64,000 nt of DNA from NCBI RefSeq assembly GCF_041596335.1, contig NZ_JBFHIT010000020.1, positions 9,659 through 73,658 of the forward strand. Reading direction: 5' to 3'. Below the pieces are notes generated by a model, which was given only the letters and a program-made list of their open reading frames with translations, had not been told where the DNA came from and searched no databases. Positions 36,014-44,660 of the stretch are shown here, piece by piece (position 1 is the first letter of the stretch; each line of letters begins with the position of its first letter). This stretch comes from Mangrovibacterium sp041596335 (lineage in GTDB: Bacteria > Bacteroidota > Bacteroidia > Bacteroidales > Prolixibacteraceae). Both the position numbers and the translations under genes were made by a program.

Positions 36014-36410
36014 GATCGATATTGAATTTTAATTGTATTGTAGAACCGTTGTTTTTGAAGTTAACCTCGTCAACCAGATTTCGAATAAGAAAAAGCCCTC
36101 TCCCACCCTCATTCTTCAAATTTTCTTTTTTTGTTGGGTCGGGTACATTATTATAGTCGAAACCTTCTCCTTCATCCTGAACTTCGAACAACACAGATTT
36201 CTTTTTAACTTCAGCAAAAAGTGTGACGAATTTATTCTCATCTAACTTGTTTCCGTGACCAATAGCATTATTCACCGATTCGCAAACACCGAGAGTAATG
36301 TATGCAACTCTTTTTTGATCAACTTGGCAATCGTCAAGAACTTTCTCAATAAAATTCTCAACTTCCTTCAAATAAATAAAGCTCGATCGTATACGAAGTG
36401 TCTTTTTCAA
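35991..36410 (-). CDS. RsbW-type anti-sigma factor/ATP-binding protein
   Basis: A 139-residue stand-alone GHKL ATPase domain (HATPase_c_2). The N box is GVCESVNNAIGHGNKLDEN at about residues 42-60. The G boxes are QDEGEGFDYNNVPDP and NEGGRGLFLIRNLVDEV at about 101-117. Such proteins usually act as serine kinases that bind sigma factors or anti-anti-sigma factors; the partner is not in the window. It lies 2 bases downstream of the DUF4175 gene and overlaps ybeY, forming a tight three-gene unit that links envelope, regulation and ribosome maturation. Confidence 0.85.
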   Translation of the reverse strand: MKKTLRIRSSFIYLKEVENFIEKVLDDCQVDQKRVAYITLGVCESVNNAIGHGNKLDENKFVTLFAEVKKKSVLFEVQDEGEGFDYNNVPDPTKKENLKNEGGRGLFLIRNLVDEVNFKNNGSTIQLKFNIDRAHSVLS

Positions 36411-36412
36411 GT

Positions 36413-39400
36413 CTACCTATTTACCAGATTCAAATAATCGCGAAACTTCTTATCGTAAAAATTATGTAGTCGATAATTATTGTATCGGATTTCTTCCTCT
36501 TTATTTTTCTCTACATCCTTATACTGAAAAAATAATTCTGGGTTACTATAAAAAACTTGCTCGGCAGTTTTAGACTCACGCTTGTCATCAACATCGCGCT
36601 CCATTTCCGATTTCTCTGCCTTTAATAAGCGTTCTAGAATTAAATTTTGCCGACTGATGAGTTGGTTGCCCAGTTTTTTTTGAATTAAATCGACTCTATT
36701 TTGTTCAATAAGCTGATCAACTCCCCTAAGTTGCTCTTTAGCAGAGCTTCCAACACCTTCATCCAAAAGCATCTCTCCAATCATCTGTTTCAACATTTCT
36801 TGTTGAATTAGCGATTTTCCAATTTGCTCACTCAATTTTCCTGAACTACCGTTTTTCAACCCTTCAATCATTCTTTGCAATTGATCTTTCAACGACTGTT
36901 GCCCTTCCTTCAATTTTTGCATCGAAGTTTTACCTCCCTGTCCTGGCTTATCACACTGTTGATCGCCTGGCATGGAATTAGCCATAGCCTTCTCCAAATT
37001 TTCAAGTGCTTCATTCAGCAATAACGCCAATTCATTAAAAGCGGTCATCGTCCCTTGTTGAAACTTTGCAACACCTCCGATTAAACCGTTTCTTAACCCT
37101 TCAATTGACTGACGAATTGAGAAATCAATTTTAGAGAGCTCGCTGCCAATTTTCGAACTAACAGCTGGGGTTCTCATCGATAATGCATACAACGAATCTG
37201 CCACTTGCTTTGACTGAACCAGTATAAGATCTTGCTTTTCCTGGACAGAATTCAACAGCGGATCGTTAATATCGATTTCAGTCGTCAAATTTAAGATTTC
37301 TTCTTGACCTAAGGACAAATAAATCAAATTCTTAAGAATTTGTTTTAGATTGTCGATGTTCTCCCCAATCTGATTTGACTCGTTCGCATTCAACATTTGT
37401 TGCAAACTAAAAGCCAAATCCTCTAACATTTGTTTATTCTCTCCAATTTGGTCTTTTAATTTATTTCTTCGCTTTCCTTGAATACTTTCGCTAATTTCAT
37501 TGAACTTATTATTAATGTTTTCTATTTCATTATCCAACGGGAATAACTTCATTTCCTTTTGTAACTCCTTGTTAAATTCCAGAATTTCCTTAAAATCCTG
37601 ATCAAATTTTTCAATCGCTTCCTGATTCAACTGTTCATTTTCTGCCAATTTTTCCAATTCGTTACTTTCAACATATTTTAAATTATTATTTTCTGATTTA
37701 GCTGTCTCATCAACAATTGAAAGTAACTCATCCAACTTTTGCTCAATTTTCATCCGCTTTAACATTTCAAGACTACGGTCGAGTTGCTTAGTTAAATCGT
37801 CCATCGGAAAAGACATTTTATCCAACAACTCATTCATACGCAGCGGATCGAATTGGTTTGCCAACTTATTAAACTCATCCAGTAGTTCTTTAAGCTCATC
37901 AGACATCACTTCGTTCAACAAATCGTTTATTTGTTGTTGCTTTTCTAATAAATCATTCGTCTGCTCACCAAATGAATTTTTAACACTATTCATCTGGGTG
38001 TTTTTATTACTTATTTGTTCAATCACACTTTGAAGCTGTTCCTTCTTCTTCAAAACGTTATTAAGCAACTGCTTACGGTCCCAATCGTTCAGTTTCTCTG
38101 AAATATCCCGATACTTATAGTCCTCAATTTCTCGCTTAATATCGTCTGTAATCCTCTTGCTTTCGGCTACCAGACTTTCGATTTCGTCAAATAATTGATT
38201 GTTTATCGTATCTACTTCATTTCCATCTAAAAATTTAAAATTAAAAACCTCTGATGTTGACTCTTTAAATTGGTGGAATGGATCGTTATCCCGAACAGAA
38301 AAATAAAAACTGAACGACTCACCGAATGACCTGTAATCCTTCAAATCGACAAAATAATAAAACTCCTGAACCTTTAAGCCCGGAAGTATATTCAGCTGAA
38401 AGGTGCTATCTCGCTCCGCACTTTTTAATTTGAAAACCAAATCCTTAAAACCATAATCATCCCCAATTTCTCCCTTAAAATAAAACCTGCTTAATACAAC
38501 AGAATCCTGATATTGCCCAACTGCTATCTCAGGGAAAAAATCAGGAATAACACCAATTGTATATTGGACTAATTCTTTAGTTGGAACGAAATCATTTTTG
38601 ACTACTATCTTATAATTTGATTCGCTAAACGCTTGATAATCTACACTAAACTGATCACCGTTTTTGGCAGCTGCAATCCTTTCAGCTCCAGTTTGCAGAA
38701 ATAAACTATCGGTATCAGCGCAATTAAATTTCCAAACTAATTTGCTCCCATAGGGTACTTCTACATTTCCTACATTGTTTAAAACGTAATTATTGGTCCC
38801 AGTGTACTCAGGTACTTTAACTTCCAACGAAAAATTTAAAACGATGGGATCTGGTACTACAAAAACTGTATACTTTTCAGAAACATATTCATTATCAGTA
38901 AAATAAATTGAAAATGAATTCTGAATATGCTCCAATTTGTAGGTAAAAAACTGTTCTCCCTGTTCCATTATAAAATTAGTGCCACCAATGTTGATATAGA
39001 GATACTCCGGTAGATTTTTACCTTCACATAAAACCTGAAGTTCGAGCGAGCTTCCTTTTCGAACAGCCGTATCCTCGTTTACCAACACGAAACGAAAGGG
39101 AGCCGGTTTCACAAATGCCTGATTAAAATGGAGTACCCGATACCCACCTTCTGCTAAAAAACCTGGGAATGCGAATGAGGCTCCAGCTGTTACTGCCAAG
39201 GCCAAAACGAACACAAACAAATTATTTTTGATTAATCGAAAACTAAAATAACTACTGAAACTAAAAGGAGAAAGCTTACCTATTTTCTGATTTATACTTG
39301 AAAACACCAACTCTCCTTGCTCGTTCATAGAACCCAACTCAACAATATTAATTAACTGATCTTTTAGCTCAGGAAAATGTTGAGAAACCAGCTTAGCCTT

Positions 39401-39676
39401 CTGTAATAAACTGTATTTTCGAATTCCTGTGAAATACAAAACCGACTGAACGACATAAACAACAGTAATATAAAGCCCCAACAACAGACAGCTTACCAGA
39501 AACACTAGCCGAATAGACGTAGAAGTGTAGAAATTGTACTCAATGAGCAAAACAACTGATATACAGATCGTTAATATAGATATTAACAATAAAACCCCTT
39601 TAAACAGCAGAAATGAAAAATACTTTCGACTGTAAAAATTTAACTTTTCAACAAGCAAGCCGTAATTGTTAGTCAT
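36413..39676 (-). CDS. DUF4175 family membrane coiled-coil protein
   Basis: A 1087-residue protein of the DUF4175 family. Two hydrophobic segments lie near the N-terminus (about 20-43 and 50-75) and a third at about 145-165 (LFVFVLALAVTAGASFAF). Next is a strand-rich extracytoplasmic part with Ig-like spacing (about 180-500). A very long Glu/Lys/Gln/Asn-rich coiled coil covers about 500-1060, including LLEKQQQINDLLNEVMSDEL and GKTSMQKLKEGQQSLKDQLQ. The function is unknown; family members are predicted inner-membrane proteins. The ATG at 39676 is preferred to a TTG nine bases earlier. It is first in the unit with the anti-sigma-type ATPase and ybeY. Confidence 0.82.
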   Translation of the reverse strand: MTNNYGLLVEKLNFYSRKYFSFLLFKGVLLLISILTICISVVLLIEYNFYTSTSIRLVFLVSCLLLGLYITVVYVVQSVLYFTGIRKYSLLQKAKLVSQHFPELKDQLINIVELGSMNEQGELVFSSINQKIGKLSPFSFSSYFSFRLIKNNLFVFVLALAVTAGASFAFPGFLAEGGYRVLHFNQAFVKPAPFRFVLVNEDTAVRKGSSLELQVLCEGKNLPEYLYINIGGTNFIMEQGEQFFTYKLEHIQNSFSIYFTDNEYVSEKYTVFVVPDPIVLNFSLEVKVPEYTGTNNYVLNNVGNVEVPYGSKLVWKFNCADTDSLFLQTGAERIAAAKNGDQFSVDYQAFSESNYKIVVKNDFVPTKELVQYTIGVIPDFFPEIAVGQYQDSVVLSRFYFKGEIGDDYGFKDLVFKLKSAERDSTFQLNILPGLKVQEFYYFVDLKDYRSFGESFSFYFSVRDNDPFHQFKESTSEVFNFKFLDGNEVDTINNQLFDEIESLVAESKRITDDIKREIEDYKYRDISEKLNDWDRKQLLNNVLKKKEQLQSVIEQISNKNTQMNSVKNSFGEQTNDLLEKQQQINDLLNEVMSDELKELLDEFNKLANQFDPLRMNELLDKMSFPMDDLTKQLDRSLEMLKRMKIEQKLDELLSIVDETAKSENNNLKYVESNELEKLAENEQLNQEAIEKFDQDFKEILEFNKELQKEMKLFPLDNEIENINNKFNEISESIQGKRRNKLKDQIGENKQMLEDLAFSLQQMLNANESNQIGENIDNLKQILKNLIYLSLGQEEILNLTTEIDINDPLLNSVQEKQDLILVQSKQVADSLYALSMRTPAVSSKIGSELSKIDFSIRQSIEGLRNGLIGGVAKFQQGTMTAFNELALLLNEALENLEKAMANSMPGDQQCDKPGQGGKTSMQKLKEGQQSLKDQLQRMIEGLKNGSSGKLSEQIGKSLIQQEMLKQMIGEMLLDEGVGSSAKEQLRGVDQLIEQNRVDLIQKKLGNQLISRQNLILERLLKAEKSEMERDVDDKRESKTAEQVFYSNPELFFQYKDVEKNKEEEIRYNNYRLHNFYDKKFRDYLNLVNR

Positions 39677-39702
39677 AATTCGCAAAATACTTATTCACAG
39701 AG

Positions 39703-39710
39703 CAAAAATA
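39703..39710 (-). promoter_or_regulatory. -7 element for the DUF4175 gene
   Basis: TATTTTTG on the minus strand, 27 bases from the ATG. The predicted start falls next to the DnaA-box match at 39691-39699. Confidence 0.45.
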
Positions 39711-40146
39711 CATTGAATAATTGTTAATTTCTTAGATATAAATGTTGAAACAAAATCTGAATATTGTTACCTAAATATTTCCTTATCCCTAATTTAATTT
39801 TATCAGGAAAGTAAATGTGAAACTACAAAATCAAATTTCAATCTAAATTTCAAACCAAAACCAACAGCTATGAATGGTTTGAAACACCTTTAAACATGAA
39901 GAAAACAGACAATCAACAATTGTTAATTGCTCAGTAAAAAACACTGATAATCAGAAAACAGGATTGTTAATTACTCGTTAACAAAACAAGAAAAATACTA
40001 ACTATTGTTATTTGCAAGAATTTTATTGAATATTTATCCAGACTATCAACAGCCTATTATCATTATCATTTTTCTTTCTATTTAAAAAGAGAATAATAAT
40101 ATAAATAGTCTTGATGATGGGGTTTCCTTTTGACGAAAAAAAGGAT

Positions 40147-40154
40147 TAATTTTG
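40147..40154 (+). promoter_or_regulatory. -7 element for the response regulator gene
   Basis: TAATTTTG lies 22 bases upstream of the ATG at 40177, with TTTTG about 14 bases further upstream (spacing shorter than usual). Confidence 0.45.
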
Positions 40155-40176
40155 AAACGGTTTAATTTGTACGTGA

Positions 40177-40569
40177 ATGAATGAGAAACTTTCCATATTA
40201 TTGGTAGAGGATAACGTGTTGAATCAGAGGATTGTGACTTTCAGCTTAAAGAAATATAACCACAACGTACAGATCGCTAATAATGGACTAGAGGCGTTGG
40301 AGTTCTTTAAGAAAAGCAAGTTTGATGTTATCCTGATGGATATCATGATGCCTGTGATGGATGGCTTGGAAGCTACTATGAAGATTCGTGAATTTGAATC
40401 GCATAACGAAATTAGCGATAGAACTCCCATTATTGCAATTACTGCAAATACAATGGATAACGATCGTGAAAAGTGTTTGTCATATGGAATGAATGAGTTT
40501 ATGACCAAACCTTTTGATGTAGAGAAACTTGCGTTGATTTTTACCGATCTTAGAATCAATGCGTTGTAA
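40177..40569 (+). CDS. single-domain response regulator
   Basis: A 130-residue CheY-like receiver with no output domain. Acidic pocket residues are in ILLVEDNVLNQRIV (about 7-20), the phospho-acceptor Asp in DVILMDIMMPVMDGLE (Asp at about residue 55), the Thr switch in IAITANTM and the Lys in FMTKPFD at about 114-120. Receivers with this NxLNQ and MPVMDG pattern are usual partners of hybrid histidine kinases. No kinase is adjacent, so it is an orphan whose partner lies elsewhere. It is followed by ruvB, which has its own -7 element. Confidence 0.9.
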   Translation: MNEKLSILLVEDNVLNQRIVTFSLKKYNHNVQIANNGLEALEFFKKSKFDVILMDIMMPVMDGLEATMKIREFESHNEISDRTPIIAITANTMDNDREKCLSYGMNEFMTKPFDVEKLALIFTDLRINAL

Positions 40570-40598
40570 AATAGCTTTAATGCAGACCGAAATAAAAT

Positions 40599-40606
40599 TA
40601 TCTTTG
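40599..40606 (+). promoter_or_regulatory. -7 element of the ruvB promoter
   Basis: TATCTTTG lies 25 bases upstream of the ruvB ATG. Confidence 0.5.
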
Positions 40607-40631
40607 ATCTTTCAAGTGATAGAATAGTTTT

Positions 40632-41654
40632 ATGTCGGAACCAATTGATTTACACAACCAATCTTCTTTTGAACGGGACAACGAATTAGATAAGCGTTTG
40701 CGTCCGTTGTCTTTTTACGATTTTAAAGGACAGGAGCAAGTTGTTGAAAATCTTAAAGTCTTTGTGCAAGCAGCCAAAATGCGCGATGAAGCATTGGATC
40801 ACGTGTTGCTGTTCGGGCCTCCCGGACTAGGAAAAACTACCCTTTCAAATATTATTGCCAATGAACTGGGAGTTGGTTTGAAGCTTACTTCCGGTCCGGT
40901 GTTGGACAAACCCGGAGATTTAGCAGGCCTTTTGACTAACCTGGAAGACCGAGACGTTCTATTCATCGACGAGATACACCGTTTAAGCCCCATCGTTGAA
41001 GAATATCTGTATTCGGCAATGGAGGACTACCGAATCGATATCATGATCGATAAAGGGCCCTCAGCGCGTTCAATTCAACTCGAATTAAATCCGTTTACAC
41101 TTATCGGTGCGACTACCCGTTCCGGATTGCTGACTAGCCCTCTTCGCGCCAGGTTCGGAATTAAAGCTCATTTCGAATACTACGATTTGAAAATTCTGAC
41201 GGGAATTGTAAAACGATCCGCTTCTATTTTAAATATTGAAATTGATGAACGTGCAGCCATTGAAATAGCTTCCCGAAGCCGTGGAACTCCTCGTATTGTA
41301 AATGCATTGCTGCGCCGTGTACGCGATTTTGCGCAGGTAAAAGGCAATGGCAAAATTGATATGGAGATAACAACGTTTTCGCTTGAAGCGCTGAATATTG
41401 ACACACATGGTCTTGATGAGATGGATAATAAGATCCTTCGCACAATCATTGATAAGTTTAAAGGCGGACCGGTCGGAATCAGTACTATCGCAACAGCCGT
41501 AGGAGAAGATAGCGGTACGATTGAAGAAGTCTACGAACCTTTTCTTATTAAAGAAGGTTTTATTAAACGAACCCCACGAGGTCGTGAGGTTACAGATTTG
41601 GCTTACAAACACTTAGGTGTGTTTAGAACAAATGGCGATCCTAGTCTTTTTTAG
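40632..41654 (+). CDS. ruvB: Holliday junction DNA helicase RuvB
   Basis: A 340-residue AAA+ motor that drives branch migration with RuvA. Walker A is FGPPGLGKTTLSN at about residues 60-72 and Walker B LFIDEIHRLSP at about 111-121. Sensor 1 is IGATTRSG and the arginine finger region SPLRARFG. The C-terminal winged helix includes GEDSGTIEEVYEPFLIKEGF and RTPRGREVTDLAY. ruvA and ruvC are not adjacent. Its 3' end overlaps the end of the convergent glutamine cyclotransferase gene by 14 bases. Confidence 0.97.
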   Translation: MSEPIDLHNQSSFERDNELDKRLRPLSFYDFKGQEQVVENLKVFVQAAKMRDEALDHVLLFGPPGLGKTTLSNIIANELGVGLKLTSGPVLDKPGDLAGLLTNLEDRDVLFIDEIHRLSPIVEEYLYSAMEDYRIDIMIDKGPSARSIQLELNPFTLIGATTRSGLLTSPLRARFGIKAHFEYYDLKILTGIVKRSASILNIEIDERAAIEIASRSRGTPRIVNALLRRVRDFAQVKGNGKIDMEITTFSLEALNIDTHGLDEMDNKILRTIIDKFKGGPVGISTIATAVGEDSGTIEEVYEPFLIKEGFIKRTPRGREVTDLAYKHLGVFRTNGDPSLF

Positions 41655-42714
41655 TCAGTTTTACCTCGAACAAGTTCGGCCAAAGCTTTCCGGTTACGTA
41701 CATTTTTCCATTGGTTTTATTGAACGCGATTCCGTTTAGCACATCAATTGGTTTAGACGGGTTGTACATTACTGACATCAAACCTGAAAAGTCGATCTTT
41801 GCGGCAATTTGGCCAGTTTTTGGATCTATTTTGACAGCAAAGTTGGTTTGCCAGATATTGGCGTAAACATATCCTTCGTAATACTCTAGTTCATTCAAAT
41901 TTGTCACGGGTCCTTTGTCATCGTATACCGGAATACGCTTGACCACCTGAAACGTTTCAGGATTAACAAAATCGAGGAACTCCGAACCATCAGTTTTAAT
42001 CAGGTATTCTCCGTCGTGAGTTAAACCCCAGCCTTCGGCCGTATTGTAACTGAAACTATCGATGCGGGCAAAACTGTTTAGATCGTACACAAAACATTTT
42101 TGTGCTTTGTAGGTTAGTTGGAATATTTTATTGTTAACAATTGTAATCCCTTCGCCGAAATATTGTTTGTCGAGCGGAACCTCTTGCAGAACTTTTCCAC
42201 TCTGTAAATCGAAACGATAGATACTCGACTCTCCATTCTGTCCGGTACTTTCGTAGAATTGGTTTTCATGCACTTCCAAACCTTGTGTGAAATGATTGGT
42301 ATCGTGGGGATAAGTGTTTACAATTTCGTAACTGTAAAGCTCCGGTTCCTGATTCGACAACACTTCAAAGGTTTGAAAGCTTACTCCCTCTTCACCATCC
42401 TGTTTGGTCGAAACAACTTTGATCTGGTGCTTCCCCAGGGCGTTTAATTTTGAAATTGTAAAATTAAAAATCTCCTCTTCGCTGGTTTTTAGCAATTGGT
42501 TATCGTAAAAAAGTTCAGCTTTATCCAATTCTCCATCTTTCACTTTCACAGTCACTTCAATACGAACGGAATCTCCTAAAGCCAGTTTTTTCTTTTTAGG
42601 TTGCAGGGTGATTTGCGCAACCGGTTTGCGCGATTTTTTTGGTGTGTTGCTGCACGAAATACCTGTTAGCAAAAACAGACCAATAACAACAAGGGCGATA
42701 ACTTTAAATCTCAT
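41641..42714 (-). CDS. glutaminyl-peptide cyclotransferase, lipoprotein
   Basis: A 357-residue lipoprotein: the signal segment ends in the lipobox LLTGISC (Cys at about residue 22). An Ig-like module (about 30-120) precedes a beta-propeller of the plant-type glutamine cyclotransferase family, seen in PHDTNHFTQGLEVHENQFYE at about 135-155 and FGEGITIVNNKIFQLTYK. GWGLTHDGEYL, LNELEYYEGYVYANIW and DVLNGIAFNKTNGKMYVTGK follow. The enzyme is expected to form N-terminal pyroglutamate on exported proteins, which fits the large number of mature N-termini beginning with Gln after signal peptidase cleavage in this phylum. It is monocistronic with its own -7 element. Confidence 0.88.
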   Translation of the reverse strand: MRFKVIALVVIGLFLLTGISCSNTPKKSRKPVAQITLQPKKKKLALGDSVRIEVTVKVKDGELDKAELFYDNQLLKTSEEEIFNFTISKLNALGKHQIKVVSTKQDGEEGVSFQTFEVLSNQEPELYSYEIVNTYPHDTNHFTQGLEVHENQFYESTGQNGESSIYRFDLQSGKVLQEVPLDKQYFGEGITIVNNKIFQLTYKAQKCFVYDLNSFARIDSFSYNTAEGWGLTHDGEYLIKTDGSEFLDFVNPETFQVVKRIPVYDDKGPVTNLNELEYYEGYVYANIWQTNFAVKIDPKTGQIAAKIDFSGLMSVMYNPSKPIDVLNGIAFNKTNGKMYVTGKLWPNLFEVKLTKKD

Positions 42715-42742
42715 TTTAAATCAATTATTTTACAAGCACGGT

Positions 42743-42750
42743 CAAAAATA
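42743..42750 (-). promoter_or_regulatory. -7 element for the glutamine cyclotransferase gene
   Basis: TATTTTTG on the minus strand, 29 bases upstream of the ATG. Confidence 0.45.
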
Positions 42751-42893
42751 AACAATCCTGATTAAACTGCTGGAATTAGCAGATAAATGTTCAAGTTGAA
42801 TTCATTTTGATCCTGGTTTTCCGATTTCTATTTCAGTTAGAAAGTGCAATGAATAAATAAACCCACGACTCTGCGCTGTTTAGTGCGAATAGC

Positions 42894-42901
42894 TATCTTT
42901 G
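42894..42901 (+). promoter_or_regulatory. -7 element for the flippase gene
   Basis: TATCTTTG lies inside the longest open frame (starting at a GTG at 42883) and 18 bases upstream of a TTG at 42919, which is therefore the likely start. Confidence 0.5.
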
Positions 42902-42918
42902 GCAAAAAATTTTGCCTT

Positions 42919-44391
42919 TTGAACTCGTTTAAAAAATTAGTTAGTGACACGGCTATTTACGGTGTAAGCAGCATTGTAGGTCGTTTTTTGAATTGGTGGC
43001 TTGTACCCTACTATTCGCACTTGTTTTTGCCCCAAGAGTACGGCATAGTTGCCAACTTATACTCGTATATGGCATTTTTACTTGTGCTGCTAACTTTCGG
43101 AATGGAAACCGGCTACTTTCGATACGCCAGCTCGCACAAAGATAAGGAGTTGGTCTACTCGAGTTCATTGATCACCTTATTCCTTACGTCGCTAAGTTTT
43201 TTATTCGTTGTCTACACTTTTTCTGATGGAATTGCCCGTTGGATGGAATATGAAAGCCACCCGGAATACATTCAATGGATCGCTTTAATCATGGCTTTTG
43301 ATGCGTTTACAGCCATCCCTTTCGCCAAATTACGCATCGAATCGCGACCAATAAAGTTTGCCGTTATCAAGCTAGTCAATATTTTTTGCAACATCTTTTT
43401 CAATATTTTCTTCCTTAGTATCTGTCCTGCCCTTCTAAAATCGAACCCAAACAGTATTGTCGGGCTTATTTACGATGCCAATATGGGCGTGGGGTATGTG
43501 TTTATTTCAAATTTAATCGCATCGGGAATTACGTTACTGATGCTGCTGCCCGAACTTCGGATAAAACTACGGTTTAGCAGGCTGTTATTGAAGGAAATAG
43601 TTTGGTATTCATTCCCGATTCTTATCGTTGGAATTGCCGGAATGGTGAACCAGAATATTGATAAAATATTGATTCCAAAATTGATACCTGACGATCAGGG
43701 ACCAATGGAGCAATTGGGGATTTATGGCGCTAACTATAAGCTGGCCGTGCTCATGAATATGTTTATTCAGGCCTTTCGATACGCGTTCGAACCTTTTTTC
43801 TTTTCGCAGGCGAAGTCGGAGAATAACAAAAAAGGATACGCTCTCATTTTGAAATATTTCGTCATTTTCGGGCTGATTATTTTCCTGGGGATTAGTTTAT
43901 TTTTAGACCTTTTCCGTGTACTGAATATTATCGATCCCAGTTACTATTCGGGGTTGAAAATTGTTCCGATCATTTTAATGGCTAACCTATTTTTAGGAAT
44001 CTATTACACCCTTTCGCTATGGTATAAACTCACCGATAAAACTCGCTATGGCGCTTATTTGGCGTTGATAGGCGCAGCTATAAGTTTGATAGTCAATATA
44101 TTATTTATTCCAATGTACGGATACATGGCTTCTGCCTATGCCGTTCTAATCTGTTTTGTTGTCATGTCAGTTTTATCCTATTTAATGGGACAAAAGCATT
44201 TTCCGGTCGATTACCCGATCAAACGGATCGGACTTTATTTTGCACTATCATTGGTCATTTATGTACTTTCGGTCATTATAGATCTGCCGACAGGTGTTCT
44301 TACTTATTTGTACAACTTTGTTTTGTTCAGTATTTTCATCAGCGTTGTTTATCTTCTGGAAAATAAGGAATTCAGAAAGTTTCTTCGTTAA
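42919..44391 (+). CDS. polysaccharide/oligosaccharide flippase (Wzx-like, MOP superfamily)
   Basis: A membrane protein of 490 residues with about 12-14 hydrophobic helices spread along its length. The start FKKLVSDTAIYGVSSIVGRF and the following NWWLVPYYSHLFLPQEYGIV are typical of the polysaccharide biosynthesis/export flippase family, which moves lipid-linked sugars across the inner membrane. The internal segment FPILIVGIAGMVNQNIDKIL is the family's mid-domain helix. No glycosyltransferases or other polysaccharide genes are near, so the cargo is unknown. Start is TTG at 42919, since the promoter covers the GTG at 42883. Confidence 0.85.
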   Translation: MNSFKKLVSDTAIYGVSSIVGRFLNWWLVPYYSHLFLPQEYGIVANLYSYMAFLLVLLTFGMETGYFRYASSHKDKELVYSSSLITLFLTSLSFLFVVYTFSDGIARWMEYESHPEYIQWIALIMAFDAFTAIPFAKLRIESRPIKFAVIKLVNIFCNIFFNIFFLSICPALLKSNPNSIVGLIYDANMGVGYVFISNLIASGITLLMLLPELRIKLRFSRLLLKEIVWYSFPILIVGIAGMVNQNIDKILIPKLIPDDQGPMEQLGIYGANYKLAVLMNMFIQAFRYAFEPFFFSQAKSENNKKGYALILKYFVIFGLIIFLGISLFLDLFRVLNIIDPSYYSGLKIVPIILMANLFLGIYYTLSLWYKLTDKTRYGAYLALIGAAISLIVNILFIPMYGYMASAYAVLICFVVMSVLSYLMGQKHFPVDYPIKRIGLYFALSLVIYVLSVIIDLPTGVLTYLYNFVLFSIFISVVYLLENKEFRKFLR

Positions 44392-44403
44392 AAAAAACAA
44401 AAT

Positions 44404-44427
44404 AAATACTTTTAAGTATTATTTTTG
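44404..44427 (+). terminator. weak hairpin after the flippase gene
   Basis: AATACTT and AAGTATT form a short AT-only stem followed by a T-run, 13 bases after the stop. Confidence 0.35.
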
Positions 44428-44437
44428 TTTCCAGATT

Positions 44438-44445
44438 TACTTTTG
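44438..44445 (+). promoter_or_regulatory. -7 element upstream of the LutB gene
   Basis: TACTTTTG matches TAnnTTTG. It implies a 5' UTR of about 210 bases before the lutB start, long for this genome. Confidence 0.35.
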
Positions 44446-44660
44446 AAACACAGCATCTTTTAACGCGTAGCATCGTTGATCATTCAAATCGAACGTTGTT
44501 CGACAGGATAAAATGAGTGCAGATAGAAGAATTTTTCAAAATGAAATCGTAAGAATTTAAGGATGGAGTTGAACGGAATAGCTTTTCTTTCAAAGTATAT
44601 TTCGCGACGAATCCTTACCGGAATTGAAAACCAAAATAATTCATCCGTAAATAGAGAGCT

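Larger units (their letters stand above)
39677..40176. other. 500-base AT-rich divergent region with repeats and a DnaA-box match
   Basis: This is the most AT-rich stretch in the window. It holds TTATTCACA (39691-39699), a perfect match to the DnaA box consensus TTWTNCACA, and TTATCCAGA near 40037, one base off. The motif ATTGTTAATT recurs near 39718, 39918 and 39963; the last two share ATTGTTAATTnCTCnGT. Gene orientation is mostly minus to the left and mostly plus to the right. Promoter elements for both flanking genes lie at its ends. An origin or a regulatory region is possible. Confidence 0.35.

Noticed and set aside
40799..40815. Further CACGTG sites (for example in ruvB and near 3173 and 25530) as additional parS copies
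   Set aside because: The flanking bases do not match GTTNCACGTGNAAC.
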